Below, one piece after another: positions 10,298 to 22,267 of a stretch of DNA of 64,000 bases (position 1 is the first letter of the stretch; every line of letters begins with the position of its first letter). The notes under the pieces are model-generated. The model was not told the origin of the DNA. It did no database searches and saw only the letters and a program-made list of their open reading frames with translations. This DNA comes from Caenorhabditis elegans (taxonomy: Eukaryota > Nematoda > Chromadorea > Rhabditida > Rhabditidae), in assembly GCF_000002985.6 (NCBI RefSeq), contig NC_003279.8, positions 4,588,001-4,652,000 of the forward strand. Direction: 5' to 3'. A program made the position numbers and the translations under genes.

Positions 10298-13200
10298 TTA
10301 TTCAAGATCCATCGGCACCTCATCAGTCTGATCTTCATGATGTTCTGCAACAATTTTCACTGGCTCTTCTGCAGCTTTAAGCTCTGGAGCTGGAGCTGGA
10401 ATTGGTGCTGGAACTGGAGTCGGTTCGACTGATGGTTTCAATTCATCAAGGGTTGTAGAGGATACGGTTTCTTCTTCGACTGAAAATATTGAAATAATTA
10501 GAAATTTCAATCTATTTTTTTTTTTGCAATTTACCACTAGTTTTTTTGACTGGTGGTTCCTCTCTTTCATAGCTTGGAGAACGTCTTGTACGCCGATCCG
10601 GGGAACGTGGAGACCGTGGAGAGCGGCGTCTGTAACTTTGTTTTGATTAATTTTTTATTGATTAAAGGTGGAGTTCCATCAATGGGAATTTTACTTCAAA
10701 ATACTCAAGCTGGCCAATTAACTACAAAAAGGAAATGAAAAAAAAATGCATGAAGCATGAAAATATTATTTTTACGATTTTACAACTCTTGCTAATCTCC
10801 TAATTTGAATTACCGCGCGTTTGACTCTGAACTCCGCCTAAAACAATGCCGCAGTTCGGCTTTTTTTCCAATTTCGACGCAAACTCTGCTTTTTTTGTGC
10901 GGTTTTTCCAATTTTTATAATTTTTAGCAAAGGCCAGAAATACTCAATAATTGTTTCTTATTTGAAAATTTTTGGATGTTAGCAGGAGTTGCAAAAGCGC
11001 TGTTTTTTTTTCAAATTTAACGCAGCTTTTTCGTTTTTCTTTTGTGGTACTTCTGAATTTGAGACAATTTGCATTTTTTCATGCCTACTCCACTTTAATT
11101 ACAGATCAGTCTAACAAACCTTGATTCACGACGATCATCACGTCTATCATCACGGCGGTCATCATCACGACGATCATCATCTCCCCAACGAGAACGTCTC
11201 CTAGCTCCCATATCATCTTGTCTACGACGATCAATTTGAGAACGATCACGATCATAATCACGATGTTCTCTTCCTCCATCTCTTCCTGCACCACCGCCGC
11301 CGCGCATCTCTCGTTGTTCACGATTCCACATTTCAGATTGATCCAAAAGACGTCCACGTCCATTTTCCGGACGGAATGGTGGACCTCCACCACCTCGTCT
11401 ATCAAAATGTGGTGGTGGTGGACCACCGTGTCCTCCACGTCCACCACGGAATGATGGTGGTGGTGGCATATGATGCATACCGCCACGTGGTGGTGGTGGG
11501 AATGAGCTCATTGGACCAGCTCCACGGCCAAATGGTGGTGGTGGTGCGCCAGCGTTGAATCCTTGTTGGAACTGAAATTTTTGATTAGAATAGACATTTT
11601 AAATAACATAGAGCGGGTTTTACTACGTGACCTAGGAAAATCATGCACCCAGATTTTTCTGAAACTTGCCGAAAATGATCTTATAAAGGGTTTATATCGT
11701 TCTGTGGTGGCGATTTTCGAATGAAAATTTTTCTTTTTTATTTTAAATGGGTGGCCGAGTTTTCTGTTTTCTTTTAGCATAAATTTTTTCATTTTTTCGA
11801 AATTTTGAACCACCGAAACTCGTTCATTTGGGCAAATTTCGAGTCTTTACAATCCAAAAACTCAGAAGTCATCCTTTAATAACTTCTTACCATTGGTGGT
11901 GGTGGCTTATTTGGATCGAATCCCATTGGTGGAATACCCTGTGGTGGTGGAGGACCAACTCCTGGCGGTGGTGGAGCCGGTGGATATCCTGGAATTCCGG
12001 GTGGTGGTGGAGCATTGAGATTGAACTGAAATTAATTTGGTAAGATATAAAAGTCTACAAAAATCATTATTAAAGAGATAAATTACCATCGGTGGAACAC
12101 CTGGAGGAAGACCTGCAGGTCTTGGTTGACCGGGTAATTGTGTGAGTTGATGTTGGAATGGGAAACCCATTGGAGGTGGATGTGGGACTGGAGGTTGAAT
12201 ATTTGGTGGTGGTATAGAAATCACTGTTTCGCCGGTTTCTTTATAAAGCAATTTCTTTTCAATTGGTAGAGATTCAATATCCAACATAGCTCCTTCACAA
12301 AGTGCCACTAAATCCAGCGGAAGTTTTTCATATGGGATTTCCAAGACTCCACGATTAGAATCCCATAAATCAGAAAATTGATCTGAATCCATCCCAGGAC
12401 TTCTTGCCCAGTAAACTTTGACCATTTTCTTGGCGACCGAAACTTCACGCATTTTTGAAACAACATCGTTCGCAGATCTTCGATTTTCCATTGTGATGTA
12501 GGCGCATGCACGATTTCCGATAACTTTAACACGAGATGCTTCTCCACATGATTCGACGGCTTGCTTCAAATCGTTTTCAACTATATTTGTGGGGATTTTC
12601 TTGAGCCAAAGTGTACGTGAGGCGACTGTAAATTGAAGAAAATATTAATTTGTTTGAATTTCAATAAATTTGTTAAGATATTGTTTCGATACAATATTTC
12701 AGGAATTATTTCATAGTGATTTTGTATGATTTTTACAAGGAGCACCAATTTTTTATACGAAAAAGACTTCGAATGATTTTATTATTTTTAAAATCAAAAT
12801 TGAAATCATCCAAAAATCCCTTTTTTTTGGAAGTTTTTTAGCTCTTCTTGTAAAATCATACAAAATCGCAACTCGTTGTTGTAAAACATACTAATAGTAA
12901 ATCCAATTCTAACAGGTGGCAATCCCATTCTTCTTCTCTCTTTGCTCTCTCTTTCCTTCTCTTTTTCCCTTAATCGAGCTCGTTCCACATCTCCACTATT
13001 GTTAATTCCACTATTTCCACCACTTAATTCCAATATTTTTTTCTCTGGACTCTGTGCGGCTTCATTCAACATTGCTTGCTGTTGAGCTGCTGCGGCGGCT
13101 TGGAGGTCATTTAACATTGGATTAACACCATGTTGAAGAGCAAATGGATTAAGCAATGGATTTCCAAGCATAAGAAGATTTCGCTGAGCATTTGGATTTC

Positions 13201-14639
13201 CTTGTAGAGCTTGAAGTTGAGCAGCACGTTGTTGCAGTTGGAGCATATTCTGAGCATTTTGAACATTCATCAGTTGGGCTTGGTTGAGGCCTGAGAGATT
13301 TGGAAGTCCGAGCTGTTGATTTGGAAAACCTGGCGGCAGAGATTGTTGAAGAGCCATCAGATTTGGTGGTGGAGCTCCCAATGTTAAAGCTGCTGACGAT
13401 GTTGGAACAATATGTTCGCCTGGGAACGGAAGACCAAATGGATTTCCTTGAGGTATCAAGACTTCAGCGAGTTTTGCGAGTATTTGAGGTTGAGTAAGCA
13501 AACTTTGAGCCAATCTAGAATTTGAAAAAAAAATTAGAAACATTCTGGAATTAAGAAAAAAATAAAATGCATCAAAAACTCACAACAGGACTTGAGCATG
13601 TGGCAGATTTTTCTGTTTCTCTGGTTGTGGTTCCTTTTCCTTCTCTTCTTCATCATCCGAGTATTCAAAATCTTTTGTTAACACATTCTGTATACTACTT
13701 CCATTAATCCGATTATTCTCCGCTAGAACTTCTTCTACTTTTTGACTCAAGGATCCAGCGAATATTTGAAGTGCTCTCTGGAGAAGATTCTTGTCCTTAC
13801 TTAAAACTCCACTGCGATCTATGCCGAACTTCTGAACCAATTCCAACATTTCTCTCTCAGAAATAGTTCCAAGGAAGTAATCTTCAGAAAGCACAAAGTT
13901 CGGAATATCTGGGACAGATCTCAGAGCAGATGATGGTCCAGCACCGAGAAGTCCATCATCCGGATGTGGATTTGTAGGAGTACGAGATTTCGGTTGAGAC
14001 GATGATGAAGACCTTTTTGGCTTTTTCTTGTAAACTCCGGAATAAATGCTCATATCAGCCTGTTTTCCCTTCACGGCGAGCTCAACTTCCTCGAAATCGA
14101 TAGCTAAAAATCAAACTTTTTTTTTGAATTCTCCACCATAATTACTTACTTAATCCAGAAGCCTTGCACATCTCTCTCAGTGGTTGAATCTCTGATTCCT
14201 TGAAAACTTTATTGGACATCCACAAATTAAGAGTTCTAACTGTTCTCATTTTCTCTTTCTGTCCACACTTTAACAGCGGCATCAAAAACTTGTCAAACTG
14301 CTTCATAAACCGTGGGCCAAATGTGTCTTTTTCTTTAAGTTGATGTTTTGAAGCACGGACTATTGAATCGATTACATAGAGCACATTTAGACGTTGATCT
14401 GGCTTGCACTGAAAAATCATTAATAAAAATAAATAAATTATTTAATTTAAATTTCGATTTCTCGAAATCATTCTAACCTTATTGATAAGTTTTTCAACTG
14501 AAAAAACCACATGCTTATATTGGCTTTTTGCTTTGATCGCAGCCTTTGTTATATCCTGAATCTTGTTCTTGCTCATGTTTTTCGAGTCGAATAGTGACGA
14601 CAATTCATTATTAAACGATTTCATCACTTCCGTCTCCAT
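10298..14639 (-). CDS. nrd-1: NRD-1, SCAF4/SCAF8-like CTD-interacting RNA-binding protein
   Basis: Nine exons join to 988 residues: 14478-14639, 14150-14408, 13584-14103, 12892-13514, 12087-12625, 11891-12025, 11120-11571, 10535-10629 and 10298-10479. An acceptor near 14667 precedes the ATG. Residues 1-140 form a CTD-interacting domain (TKAAIKAKSQYKHVV, NVLYVIDSIVRASKHQ, RTLNLWMSNKVF), which in this family binds the phosphorylated C-terminal tail of RNA polymerase II. A Gln/Leu/Asn-rich middle follows, then an RRM at about 520-600 (SRTLWLKKIP as RNP2, RACAYITMENR as RNP1). After it come proline/glycine-rich stretches (PPPPG), an R/G/D/H-rich segment, RSPRSP repeats and an acidic C-terminus. 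In vertebrates the family prevents early polyadenylation and termination; yeast Nrd1 acts in termination. The symbol rests on my memory of D1007.7. The gene diverges from the EAF gene, with about 580 bp between the two starts. Confidence 0.93.
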
Positions 14640-14667
14640 GGTGATCCCACTGATGAGAGTTTTGTTC

Positions 14668-15222
14668 TGAAAAAAGCCAATTCAAATTAAAATCGATAAT
14701 GCGAAGCGAGAAAATAAACTGAATAAAAGGAATAGTGGAAAGATACAATTGCAGAATTAAGAGTAAAGGTGGATGTGCTAATTTTAACGAATAGCAAATA
14801 TTCCAAACGCTTATTTTTGAAAAATCGATAAATGCGATATGTCGACGGTTTAAAATCCAATGTAAACTATTTTCCCACTAAGTTTTTTCATGATTTTGAT
14901 ACTTTTTCAGTAGTTGAATATAATTTAATAATTTATGTACAAATTCATCTAATTATAGCGTTTTGAATGAAAATAGGAAAGAAAGCCGGCATAAAAATGG
15001 TAAAGCGCCGAGGTCAACACTGTGCCGCACACTTGCAAAACGGCGTGCCAGGCTTGCCAACCGAAGACTCCGCCCACAGCTAATGGTACTCTCGCGCACA
15101 CAATTGGCACTATTCTGAAGAATTTCATTGTAATATATAATAAAATTATCGATTTTTTTTTCAAATTAAAAAATTCAAAATATTCACATATGATTTAATA
15201 ATAATCATTTTTTCAGTTTCAC
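14668..15222. promoter_or_regulatory. divergent nrd-1 / EAF promoter region with ctccgcccac motif cluster
   Basis: The two starts are at 14639 (-) and 15223 (+). At 15021-15110 lies a GC-rich cluster: acttgcaaaacggcg, tgccaggcttgccaacc, ctccgcccac and gcgcacacaattgg. The same words, in another order and orientation, occur in the divergent promoter at 45649-45710. An open frame of 71 codons overlaps the cluster on the minus strand; I treat it as incidental. Confidence 0.6.
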
Positions 15223-16056
15223 ATGGCAGAGTCAAGTGATATTCCGAATGGTACTTACACCTTGACCCTCGGGAAGTCATTTGAAGTAAAAGGACGGAAA
15301 AGTGACCCTAAGGCAGAGCAATTTCACACGCTAAGATGTAGGTTAACTGCACAATTTTAAGATTAAATATATCAGAAATTTAAAAATATAAAATCGAAAT
15401 AGCTAAAATTTACAGACGATTTCAAGCCAAGCTCTGTATCAAACAATGCCGACACCTTCATAGCGTTTGGGAACAGCGGTGATGTACATGTCTCTGTACC
15501 AAGCGAAGGAGACAATATGACTGTATATAAAGGATCGAAAAAAGAAGCAAAACCGAAAGAATGTCTTCTGTTCTTCGACAAAAAGACCAACACAGTTCGC
15601 TTGGAGAAAATTACGAGCAATATTAATGTAAAAAAGACGAGAGATCTAGATCAAGGAACAGAACTCGCATTGAAACGTGGAATCGAAAGATTGAGAACTT
15701 CTTCTAATAATCAGCGATCTGGACCATCTTCACCGGAGGAGAAAGCGAAAATTCAGAAACAAATGCAGAGAGATACATCAGATTCGAGTAGTGATTCTGA
15801 TGGATCATCTGATTCCGACAAATCGAATGGCGATTCCAGTGATGATGAAGATGAGAGCGAGAAGATATTATTGGAAGAAATGAAAAAGCCCAAACCATAT
15901 ACAGAAAGAGAACCCGCACCGCCTTCGTCTTCAAATACCTACAATCACAAAGAAAGCCACGTGGCTCCCTATATATCAAGTAGTGGAAATAAAAACAAAG
16001 ATTCTGAGGAGAAGTATGGATTGGCACTTAGCGAAAGCTCCGACGAAGATGACTAA
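15223..16056 (+). CDS. ELL-associated factor (EAF) homologue
   Basis: Two exons, 15223-15337 and 15416-16056, give 251 residues. A tttttcag acceptor ends six bases before the ATG, typical of SL trans-splicing. The N-terminal 110 residues match the EAF domain (GTYTLTLGKSF, YDFKPSSV, VTV-type core, CLLFFDKKTNTVRLEKI). The C-terminal half is rich in Ser, Asp and Glu (DTSDSSSDSDGSSDSDKS) and acidic to the end (ESSDEDD), like the transactivation region of vertebrate EAF1/2. EAF proteins bind ELL and stimulate transcription elongation by RNA polymerase II in the nucleus. It is the first gene of a likely operon: the next start is 346 bp downstream on the same strand. C. elegans eaf-1 would be the expected name, but I am not sure this locus carries it. 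Confidence 0.88.
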
Positions 16057-16402
16057 TTTTAAAACATAATATTATTCAGTGTATTCAACCGTCTTTCTTG
16101 TGTACTTGTACTAGTGGTGGCAGTTATTTGCTTCTGTGATTTTTTATTTATTTCAAAACCGGGCTATCTATCGCAATCATAAATTTTTTCATTCAGGCTA
16201 TTCAACAGTTTTATTTTTTCAGGTTTTCTGTTTAATCCGTGCACTATTTTAAAGTCGAACTAAAGTTTCTCTGAAATTTTTAAAATTCGCTGAAACCATT
16301 TTATCAATAGAGCATGCTTCTTGCGCTAAACAGTGTCGTTTGTAGACGTCGATTTTATCTTCAAATTTCTGTGTTTTTCTCACATATTGTTCATGATTTC
16401 AG

Positions 16403-17277
16403 ATGGAAACTCACCGGTATATTCCAGAACATGCCGTCCCAATGCCGATTTCAGCGCTATTCAATTCAACAAAAGAACGAATCGAGTACGGAACGGCAGA
16501 CGTTGTTCGCGTTCAAGTGATGGGTGTAATCGAATCTGTGAAGTTCGGAGATTCTGATGTAGAATACATGATTACTGATAAAGATAATCATAATATTTTG
16601 GTTCAAAAAATCCTCACCGTTAGTCTGAATATATCGTGTAACATTGGAAAAAAGTATTAATTTCAGGCTTCTTTCACCGAAGAATCTGCCAAGAAGTTCA
16701 ACGTCGGGGACCGTGTTGAAGTATTCGGAAAAGTTCGAATTTTGGAGAATGGAAAGAAGTTTTTGAACGCATTTTCGATGCACAAAGCTTCAGATGAACA
16801 ATTCGCCGCTTTTCAAATAATCTGCCGTTTTTCAGAGAAGTTCTATAAAAAGGCAAGTTTCAGTGAATTTTTAAAAGCCAATAATTGCCCATTTTCCAGC
16901 ACACACCTATCTTGCCAGCAGGCGCCAGCACCAATGTTCCTACTCGTTTCGGTTTGAAGAACAAAGTGGGAAGTTTGAATCGGTTCCCAATGGGAATGCT
17001 GGAACAATCATCTTCTTGCGAAAATAATATGGGAGTGTGGCCAACGGAAATTGAACAATTGGCAGCAGGAATATCGACAAGTGGACTTGTTAAAGAAGAA
17101 TCAGATGTATCTGAGGATAGCAGTGATGATTCGGATGAAGAGGATGAGGAGGAAGAAGAAGAAGATGATGAGGAAGATTCATTTGATAAAGGACCAGTGA
17201 GCCTTGTGCCAATGGCTCGAAAGGAGAAGCCAAAAGAGGAGCCGGAACCAGAATATGATTCCTTCGAAAACGCCTGA
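16403..17277 (+). CDS. RPA2-like OB-fold protein with acidic tail
   Basis: Three exons, 16403-16618, 16667-16852 and 16900-17277, give 259 residues. The ATG directly follows a ttcag acceptor. Residues 1-130 look like the OB-fold of replication protein A 32-kDa subunits: IPEHAVPMPISALF, TADVVRVQVMGVIESV, EYMITDKDNHNILVQKILT, FNVGDRVEVFGKVRI. The family binds single-stranded DNA. The C-terminal winged helix of true RPA2 is not evident; instead there is a long Asp/Glu/Ser tract (about 205-235) and a PKEEPEPEYDSF end. It may therefore be a paralogue rather than the core RPA subunit. The second intron starts with GC, not GT (16853-16899): with it the frame continues into HTPILPAG, while no GT donor restores the frame. 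It lies between EAF (346 bp) and the NUDCD1 gene (411 bp), which suits an operon. Confidence 0.82.
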
Positions 17278-17688
17278 ATTTATAATATTCAGCTTAATTT
17301 TATTTTATCGTGTTCAATTTTCACTTATAGACATCTTGCCTTGTCTTTCATTCCACAATCTGTTTTATAAACTTTTATTTCTTTTTTTTTAAATAATTTC
17401 AATTTCTAATATGTTCCCTTAAAGGTTTTAAACCTTTTTTCATATCTTCAGTCGGCGGCACACGGTAATTGCCATTTTCCCAATATTCTTTCTAATGAAA
17501 TTTCAGTATTCTACAACTAAATTTTAATGAAAGAAATTGGTAGAACATTTTATAATAAAAAACGCTTGAAATAAGCAAAATGAAACTAAGAAACTTCTAT
17601 TTTTCACCAAAAAATTGATTTTTTAGTAATTCATCGAAAAAAAAATGGTTTCAGGCCTGGTCAATCCCCTATACCAATTAAATCTAAA

Positions 17689-20600
17689 ATGCAATCAATC
17701 AATCTTCCTGTGGATCATTCCAAGATTGATGCTAACTTTGAAGGATACAAAGTTTCCATGAATAATGTGCACTTTTCGAGCAAAAGCCTGGATCAAAATT
17801 GTAATAAAAATCATTTAAATTTTCCATTTTTCGCAAAAAATAATTTTCAGTATGTCTTCGTGCTCCATCCAATGAAATGATTACTCTGCAACATATGAAA
17901 GTGTTCTCAAATGATAATCAGCTGTTTTGTGATTATTCGAAATGCACGGATTCCCAACAATTTTTGTATCGTATTTTAGACACCGGGCATATTCAGGCAA
18001 TGGTTTATGAGAAAAAGGTACATAATTTTACTGTGAATGAGGGTTTCGCTTCAAAAATACTTAACGAATAAACTTAATTGTTTCTTTTCAAAAAATTAAA
18101 TAAATAATTTCAGACCCAAATATGGAATACCTCGATCGTTGGCTCCATTGATGTTGGGACAAATGCCTCTTCCGCTTTTCCTACTAATCTCTTGTTCACT
18201 GAAAACAATCTGGTCGTCGCTTGCAATGGAATTTCTGAAATTACAGTTTTCCTGGCTGTCTCTGACTCAAATTGGGTTAAAATGCTGGAGCATAAGGTTT
18301 CAGAGCAAGGTCTTTCACTGATTGAAGCTCGAATTTTAAATGGAAAACTTAATATTTTGGCATATCACGTGGAAAGTGATGATTCCAAAAAGACCAGAAG
18401 CAGAATTCACTCGATTCGTATTAATTTGGATGGTTTGTATAATTAAATTTTGAAAAGTAAAAAATTTCCTTCTTTTTTTCCAGATATAGACTATGCTGAT
18501 AGCCTTACAGTTGAGAAATCAATGGATTTAATTCAAAATGGACACTTTGAGGTTAATTTTTTGAAAATATCAGCGAGGTGCAAAATTTTGCAATGTATCC
18601 GGTCTCGACACGCTTTTGCTGTGAAGTAAAAACTGGCGCGCGCCTTTAAAGAGTACTGTAGATTCAAACTTATTTTTAATAGTTTATTTTTATAATTTGT
18701 GTGTTTTAATTGTTTTATTCTAGTTGTTTAATAAATATATATTTTTTAACGAAAAACTATTTAGAAAATTGATGAAAATTCGAATTTTTATCGATTTTGT
18801 AAATAATTTTCGTTAAAAATGTATATTTTCTTTAAAAAACTAAAATACAACAAGTTACAACACATAAATTTCAGCAATTCGTGAGAGAAACTATTATAAA
18901 ATAAAGTTATAGAATACAGTAATCTTTAAAGGTGCACCTTCTAATATTTTGTTTTATCGTGTTGAGACCCGGTACAGTACTTTTGGTGCAACCTTTCGTG
19001 TGTAATATCCTAACCTTAAATTTATTTTTCCAGACTTGTACATTCACAAATAACGGCGAAATAATATTTCTATCGAGCGAAAAACCCCACGTGGAAGGGC
19101 AACAGGAAGATATGGAAGAAAAAGGTTTTTTTCAAATTTAAATAAATAAAAATAATAAAAAAATAATTTGTTGCAATACTACTTTGAAATTTTGAAAAAA
19201 AAGAACAACATAATTATTTTTGATCTACCATTTTCTTTTCAAATTTGTTCTACCGATTTTTTTAAATTTTCCCCGCCAAAAATGTTCCTTGTTTTTTTGT
19301 TTTCTCATCCATTCCCAATTGTGTGGCTAAAAGTCATTCATTCTTTCCATTGGTTCGACGCGAGCTCCACTCAAAGCCCCAATTTCTCTACAATGTTGAA
19401 TATCTCTGGAATGAAACATTCGGAAGACGGCGCTATGAAGCACGAAATGGAAGTTCATTCAGCGACATCTGGACAATCCAAGCCGAAGCCTACAATCGAG
19501 GAGCAGTCTAGATATCTAGTTGATATCAAGCAGTTAATCACTCCATTCGACGGAGATGCTTCGAATTATCTGTTATTCAAGAGTACCTTCGACTACTTGG
19601 TGCACAATAACCATTTTCTGGAAATCAACATGAAGAATGTGGCTCTGGTTAATGCTCTCACAGGGGATGCCAAGCAATTTATTGTGACATCGAATATCAT
19701 GGAGATGGGCTACAAATTGACACTTGAGAATTTGGAATGGACTTTCAATCGACCAGGATTCCAAATGAGACTTCATAGTGAAATGCTGGAGCGCATCAAG
19801 TTCGATGAAAATGATTATTCTCAAATGGAAACTGCCTTGATCAAGTATTGTTCAATCGCACGCGAGATACAACTATGGTGTGGACAGCTATTTACACTTT
19901 TTGGATTTCATCGACGCATTACCGGATGTGATCGGGCGCAAAGTAACGAAGAAGCTCATGGAGGACGACGGAGCAACCTTTGATTCGCTGAGCAAGGTGG
20001 CTTTCGAGAAGATCTATTGTCTGAAGTATCAGGAAAGTAGAAGAGAGATGGAGCTCAATAGATAATTTTAACCTTCATTGTTAGTATACATAGATGTTCA
20101 AGTTTTACCCTTTTTATTATATTTAAAATCTATTCTAAAATTATATTGTATTTATATGGTCTAAGTGATTTATGACCGAATATCACATGTATCCAATAAA
20201 TCGATGAATAGAAAAAAATATGTTGTGCTTCTTGGCTTTCTGAAAATGTGATCTGAAAAACAATTTGGCTTCTTCCATGAGAGCTGGGCTCCGCAGTTTG
20301 TTTCCTATATCCATAATTTGCTAACGCGCCTGAATGGAGGGTTTTCCGCGAAATGCAGCAATTTTTGCGCTACAAGTACGGTATCCGGTATCGACACGAC
20401 AATTTTTGTTATTGAGGAAAGGCATGTGCCTTTAAAGAGTACTATATTTTCGAACTTTTTAAAAAAATGTTTCGATAAAAAAAAATGTTGTTAATTTTTA
20501 TTTCAAACGGTGAATAACACAATAAGCACATAAATTTAAAATTCCACAGCAATGAGAGATTACAGTACTCTTTAAAGGCGCACACCCGTTTCTATCTAAC

Positions 20601-22113
20601 AAATAATTATCGTGTCGAGACCGGGTACCGTATTTTTGGCGCGCAAATTTCGCTTTTTTCCGACCAAAAAAGCATTTCTGGATTGCAAAAAATTAATTTT
20701 CTGAATTTTCAGTGGAACATTCATGGGAACAAACTGGGAATATTATCCAAGTGGCATTCAAATTGAAATCTGAAATTTCAAAAGAAGACGTTAAAATCGA
20801 CACAACCAAAACAGGAATTCGTTTGATTGTCAAAGATCTGACCCTTCTCAGTGGAAAACTTAGTGGAGAAATTGATGAAAATGATGTGGAAATTTGTGCG
20901 GATCAAAAGACGAATTCGTCAGTTTTTTTGATATTAAGAGTGAAAAAATAACTCAAAATGAGCTATTTAGAAAGACTTCAGATTTCAGATTTTTTTAAAA
21001 ATTTTCGGCCAAAAATTTGATAATGTGCCAAAGTTTTGGTATATGACCAAGCATTTTATCAAGTTTTCAAAATTTAAAAAAAATTCAATTTTTTTTGGAA
21101 ATTGATATTTAAAAAATTAGTAGCAGAAAATTTTTTTGCCAAATTTAAGAAAATTTTTTATAAAAAGAAGTATTCTCCAATTTTTGGCTGAAGTTTTCAA
21201 CATATTCATATTCATATACTGCCAAAATTTTGTTAAATTGCCAAAATGAGCACATAAATTTCAATAAATACATTACAGATTGAAACTGAAACTAAAGTCA
21301 ATCGATGATAAGAAATGGGAGAAGCTGATTTCTGTGGAATATGATACTCTGAAATCATTGGAAGATTCAGAAATCAAGAGAACAATGAAAGGAGAACAAG
21401 TAATTGAAAGTGATGAGCCAATGGAAGAATGTGATGAGACTGAAGGATCTATGGCTTTTTATTGGGTTGATCAGGAGTCTGGAAAAGTTTTGAAACAGGT
21501 ATTTGCCAACCATTTTTTAAAGAAAATTTTGTGAGAAACTAATGATTTTCTAGAAAATTTTATTCAAGAATCTAAGAAATCCAAAAAAATAATTTCTAGA
21601 TATCTTTCTTTTTGAATCAACTGAATTTCAGTGCGATGTTTCTGGAAGTCAGGTTCTTTTTACATCACGTCAATCCTCCACCTCTCCTGCTCTCATTTGT
21701 CTTCGTCACGACGTTGACGGTCTTCTGTGGTCTTTCGACGAATCTGCACCCAGCCACGTGGCAACTCTTCAAGCTTTTGGATACGTTCAAGCTTCGAAGA
21801 CAAGCCGTCTCTGGTCCGGATGCTCACCAAACAAGTCTTTGGCGTGTATTGTAGAAGGAAATAATCGAGTTCTGCTTTACTCGCAAAAAGTTGAAGTTTC
21901 TGGAAGTAAGTTTTCTGTCAAAATTTAAATGTATGTATGTAATTTTTTTCAGGTCTGAGCAATCGAAAAACATCGCAAACAGTGAGCCACGTTTCAAAAC
22001 AACACTTGCTCCGCGTCGAGTGCTCTGATCCGATTCGTGGAGTCCAGCTTACCGATACCCATCTTTTCGCCGCCACAAAATCGCATATTCACGTGGCAGA
22101 GCTAAATCTCTAA
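17689..22113 (+). CDS. NudC domain-containing protein 1 (NUDCD1/CML66) homologue
   Basis: Nine exons join to 538 residues: 17689-17800, 17851-18017, 18114-18432, 18484-18551, 19034-19124, 20713-20917, 21279-21498, 21632-21905 and 21953-22113. The human protein is 583 residues. The order matches: an N-terminal segment (FEGYKVS), the first propeller part (ASSAFPTNLLF), a CS/p23-like NudC domain at about 254-330 (HSWEQTGNIIQVAFKL), then the second propeller part (LICLRHDVDGLLWSFDE, LQAFGYVQASK) ending LFAATKSHIHVAELNL. Vertebrate NUDCD1 is an HSP90-linked co-chaperone, tied to DHX15 and pre-mRNA work. The donor after exon 6 (gtcagt) is weak but is the one that keeps frame. A tttcag at about 17654 fits trans-splicing of a downstream operon gene. 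Introns 4 and 5 hold repeat copies and a nested Gag-like gene. Confidence 0.9.
18596..18976. repeat. palindromic repeat copy in NUDCD1 intron 4
   Basis: The left arm is tatccggtctcgacacgc...gcgcgcctttaaagagtactgtag. The right arm is tacagtaatctttaaaggtgcacc...tcgtgttgagacccggtacagta. Between them a second palindrome folds around aaaaatgtatattttc near 18740-18850. Confidence 0.8.
19393..20065 (+). pseudogene. Gag-like (DUF1759-type) gene nested in NUDCD1 intron 5, frameshifted
   Basis: An uninterrupted frame opens at 19168 and has its best ATG at 19393. It reads ITPFDGDASNYLLFKSTFDYL, MKNVALVNALTGDAKQFI and ETALIKYCSIAREI, the pattern of the DUF1759 domain found at the front of Pao/BEL retrotransposon Gag proteins. 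At about 19873-19882 the frame is lost. The matching continuation (FIDALPDVIGRKVTKKL, ending YQESRREMELNR) lies one base later in the next frame and stops at 20065. The gap is far too short for an intron. No protease, reverse transcriptase or long terminal repeat is visible, so this is a solitary Gag-like fragment. A plus-strand AATAAA lies at 20195-20200. It is same-sense with the host gene. Either it is a decayed retroelement piece, or a domesticated gene with a +1 frameshift or a sequence error. Confidence 0.72.
20385..20633. repeat. palindromic repeat copy in NUDCD1 intron 5
   Basis: The left arm is acggtatccggtatcgacacgacaatttttgtt...gtgcctttaaagagtact. The right arm is ttacagtactctttaaaggcgcacacc...attatcgtgtcgagaccgggtaccgta. 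It is one of the best preserved copies and follows the Gag-like gene directly. Confidence 0.82.
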
Positions 22114-22267
22114 TGTATTTTCTTGTTAAAGTATCTAAACGGTTCCTGGTTGATTAAATATTTTATTTATTAAAAACTCTTGAACTCTCTTCACAAAGAA
22201 CATAAAATATTTATCGCTGAAGAACATCAAACATGACTTTTTAAAAAGTTGAATACAAAATAATAAA

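Noticed and set aside
11106..11558. Several overlapping frames on both strands opposite nrd-1 exon 7
   Set aside because: They are shadows of the repetitive Pro/Gly/Arg/His coding sequence (ccacca/gatcatcac repeats) and contain no domain.
14949..15164. Minus-strand 71-codon hydrophobic frame between nrd-1 and EAF
   Set aside because: It overlaps the GC-rich promoter cluster, has no acceptor before either ATG, and its apparent hydrophobicity follows from motif composition.
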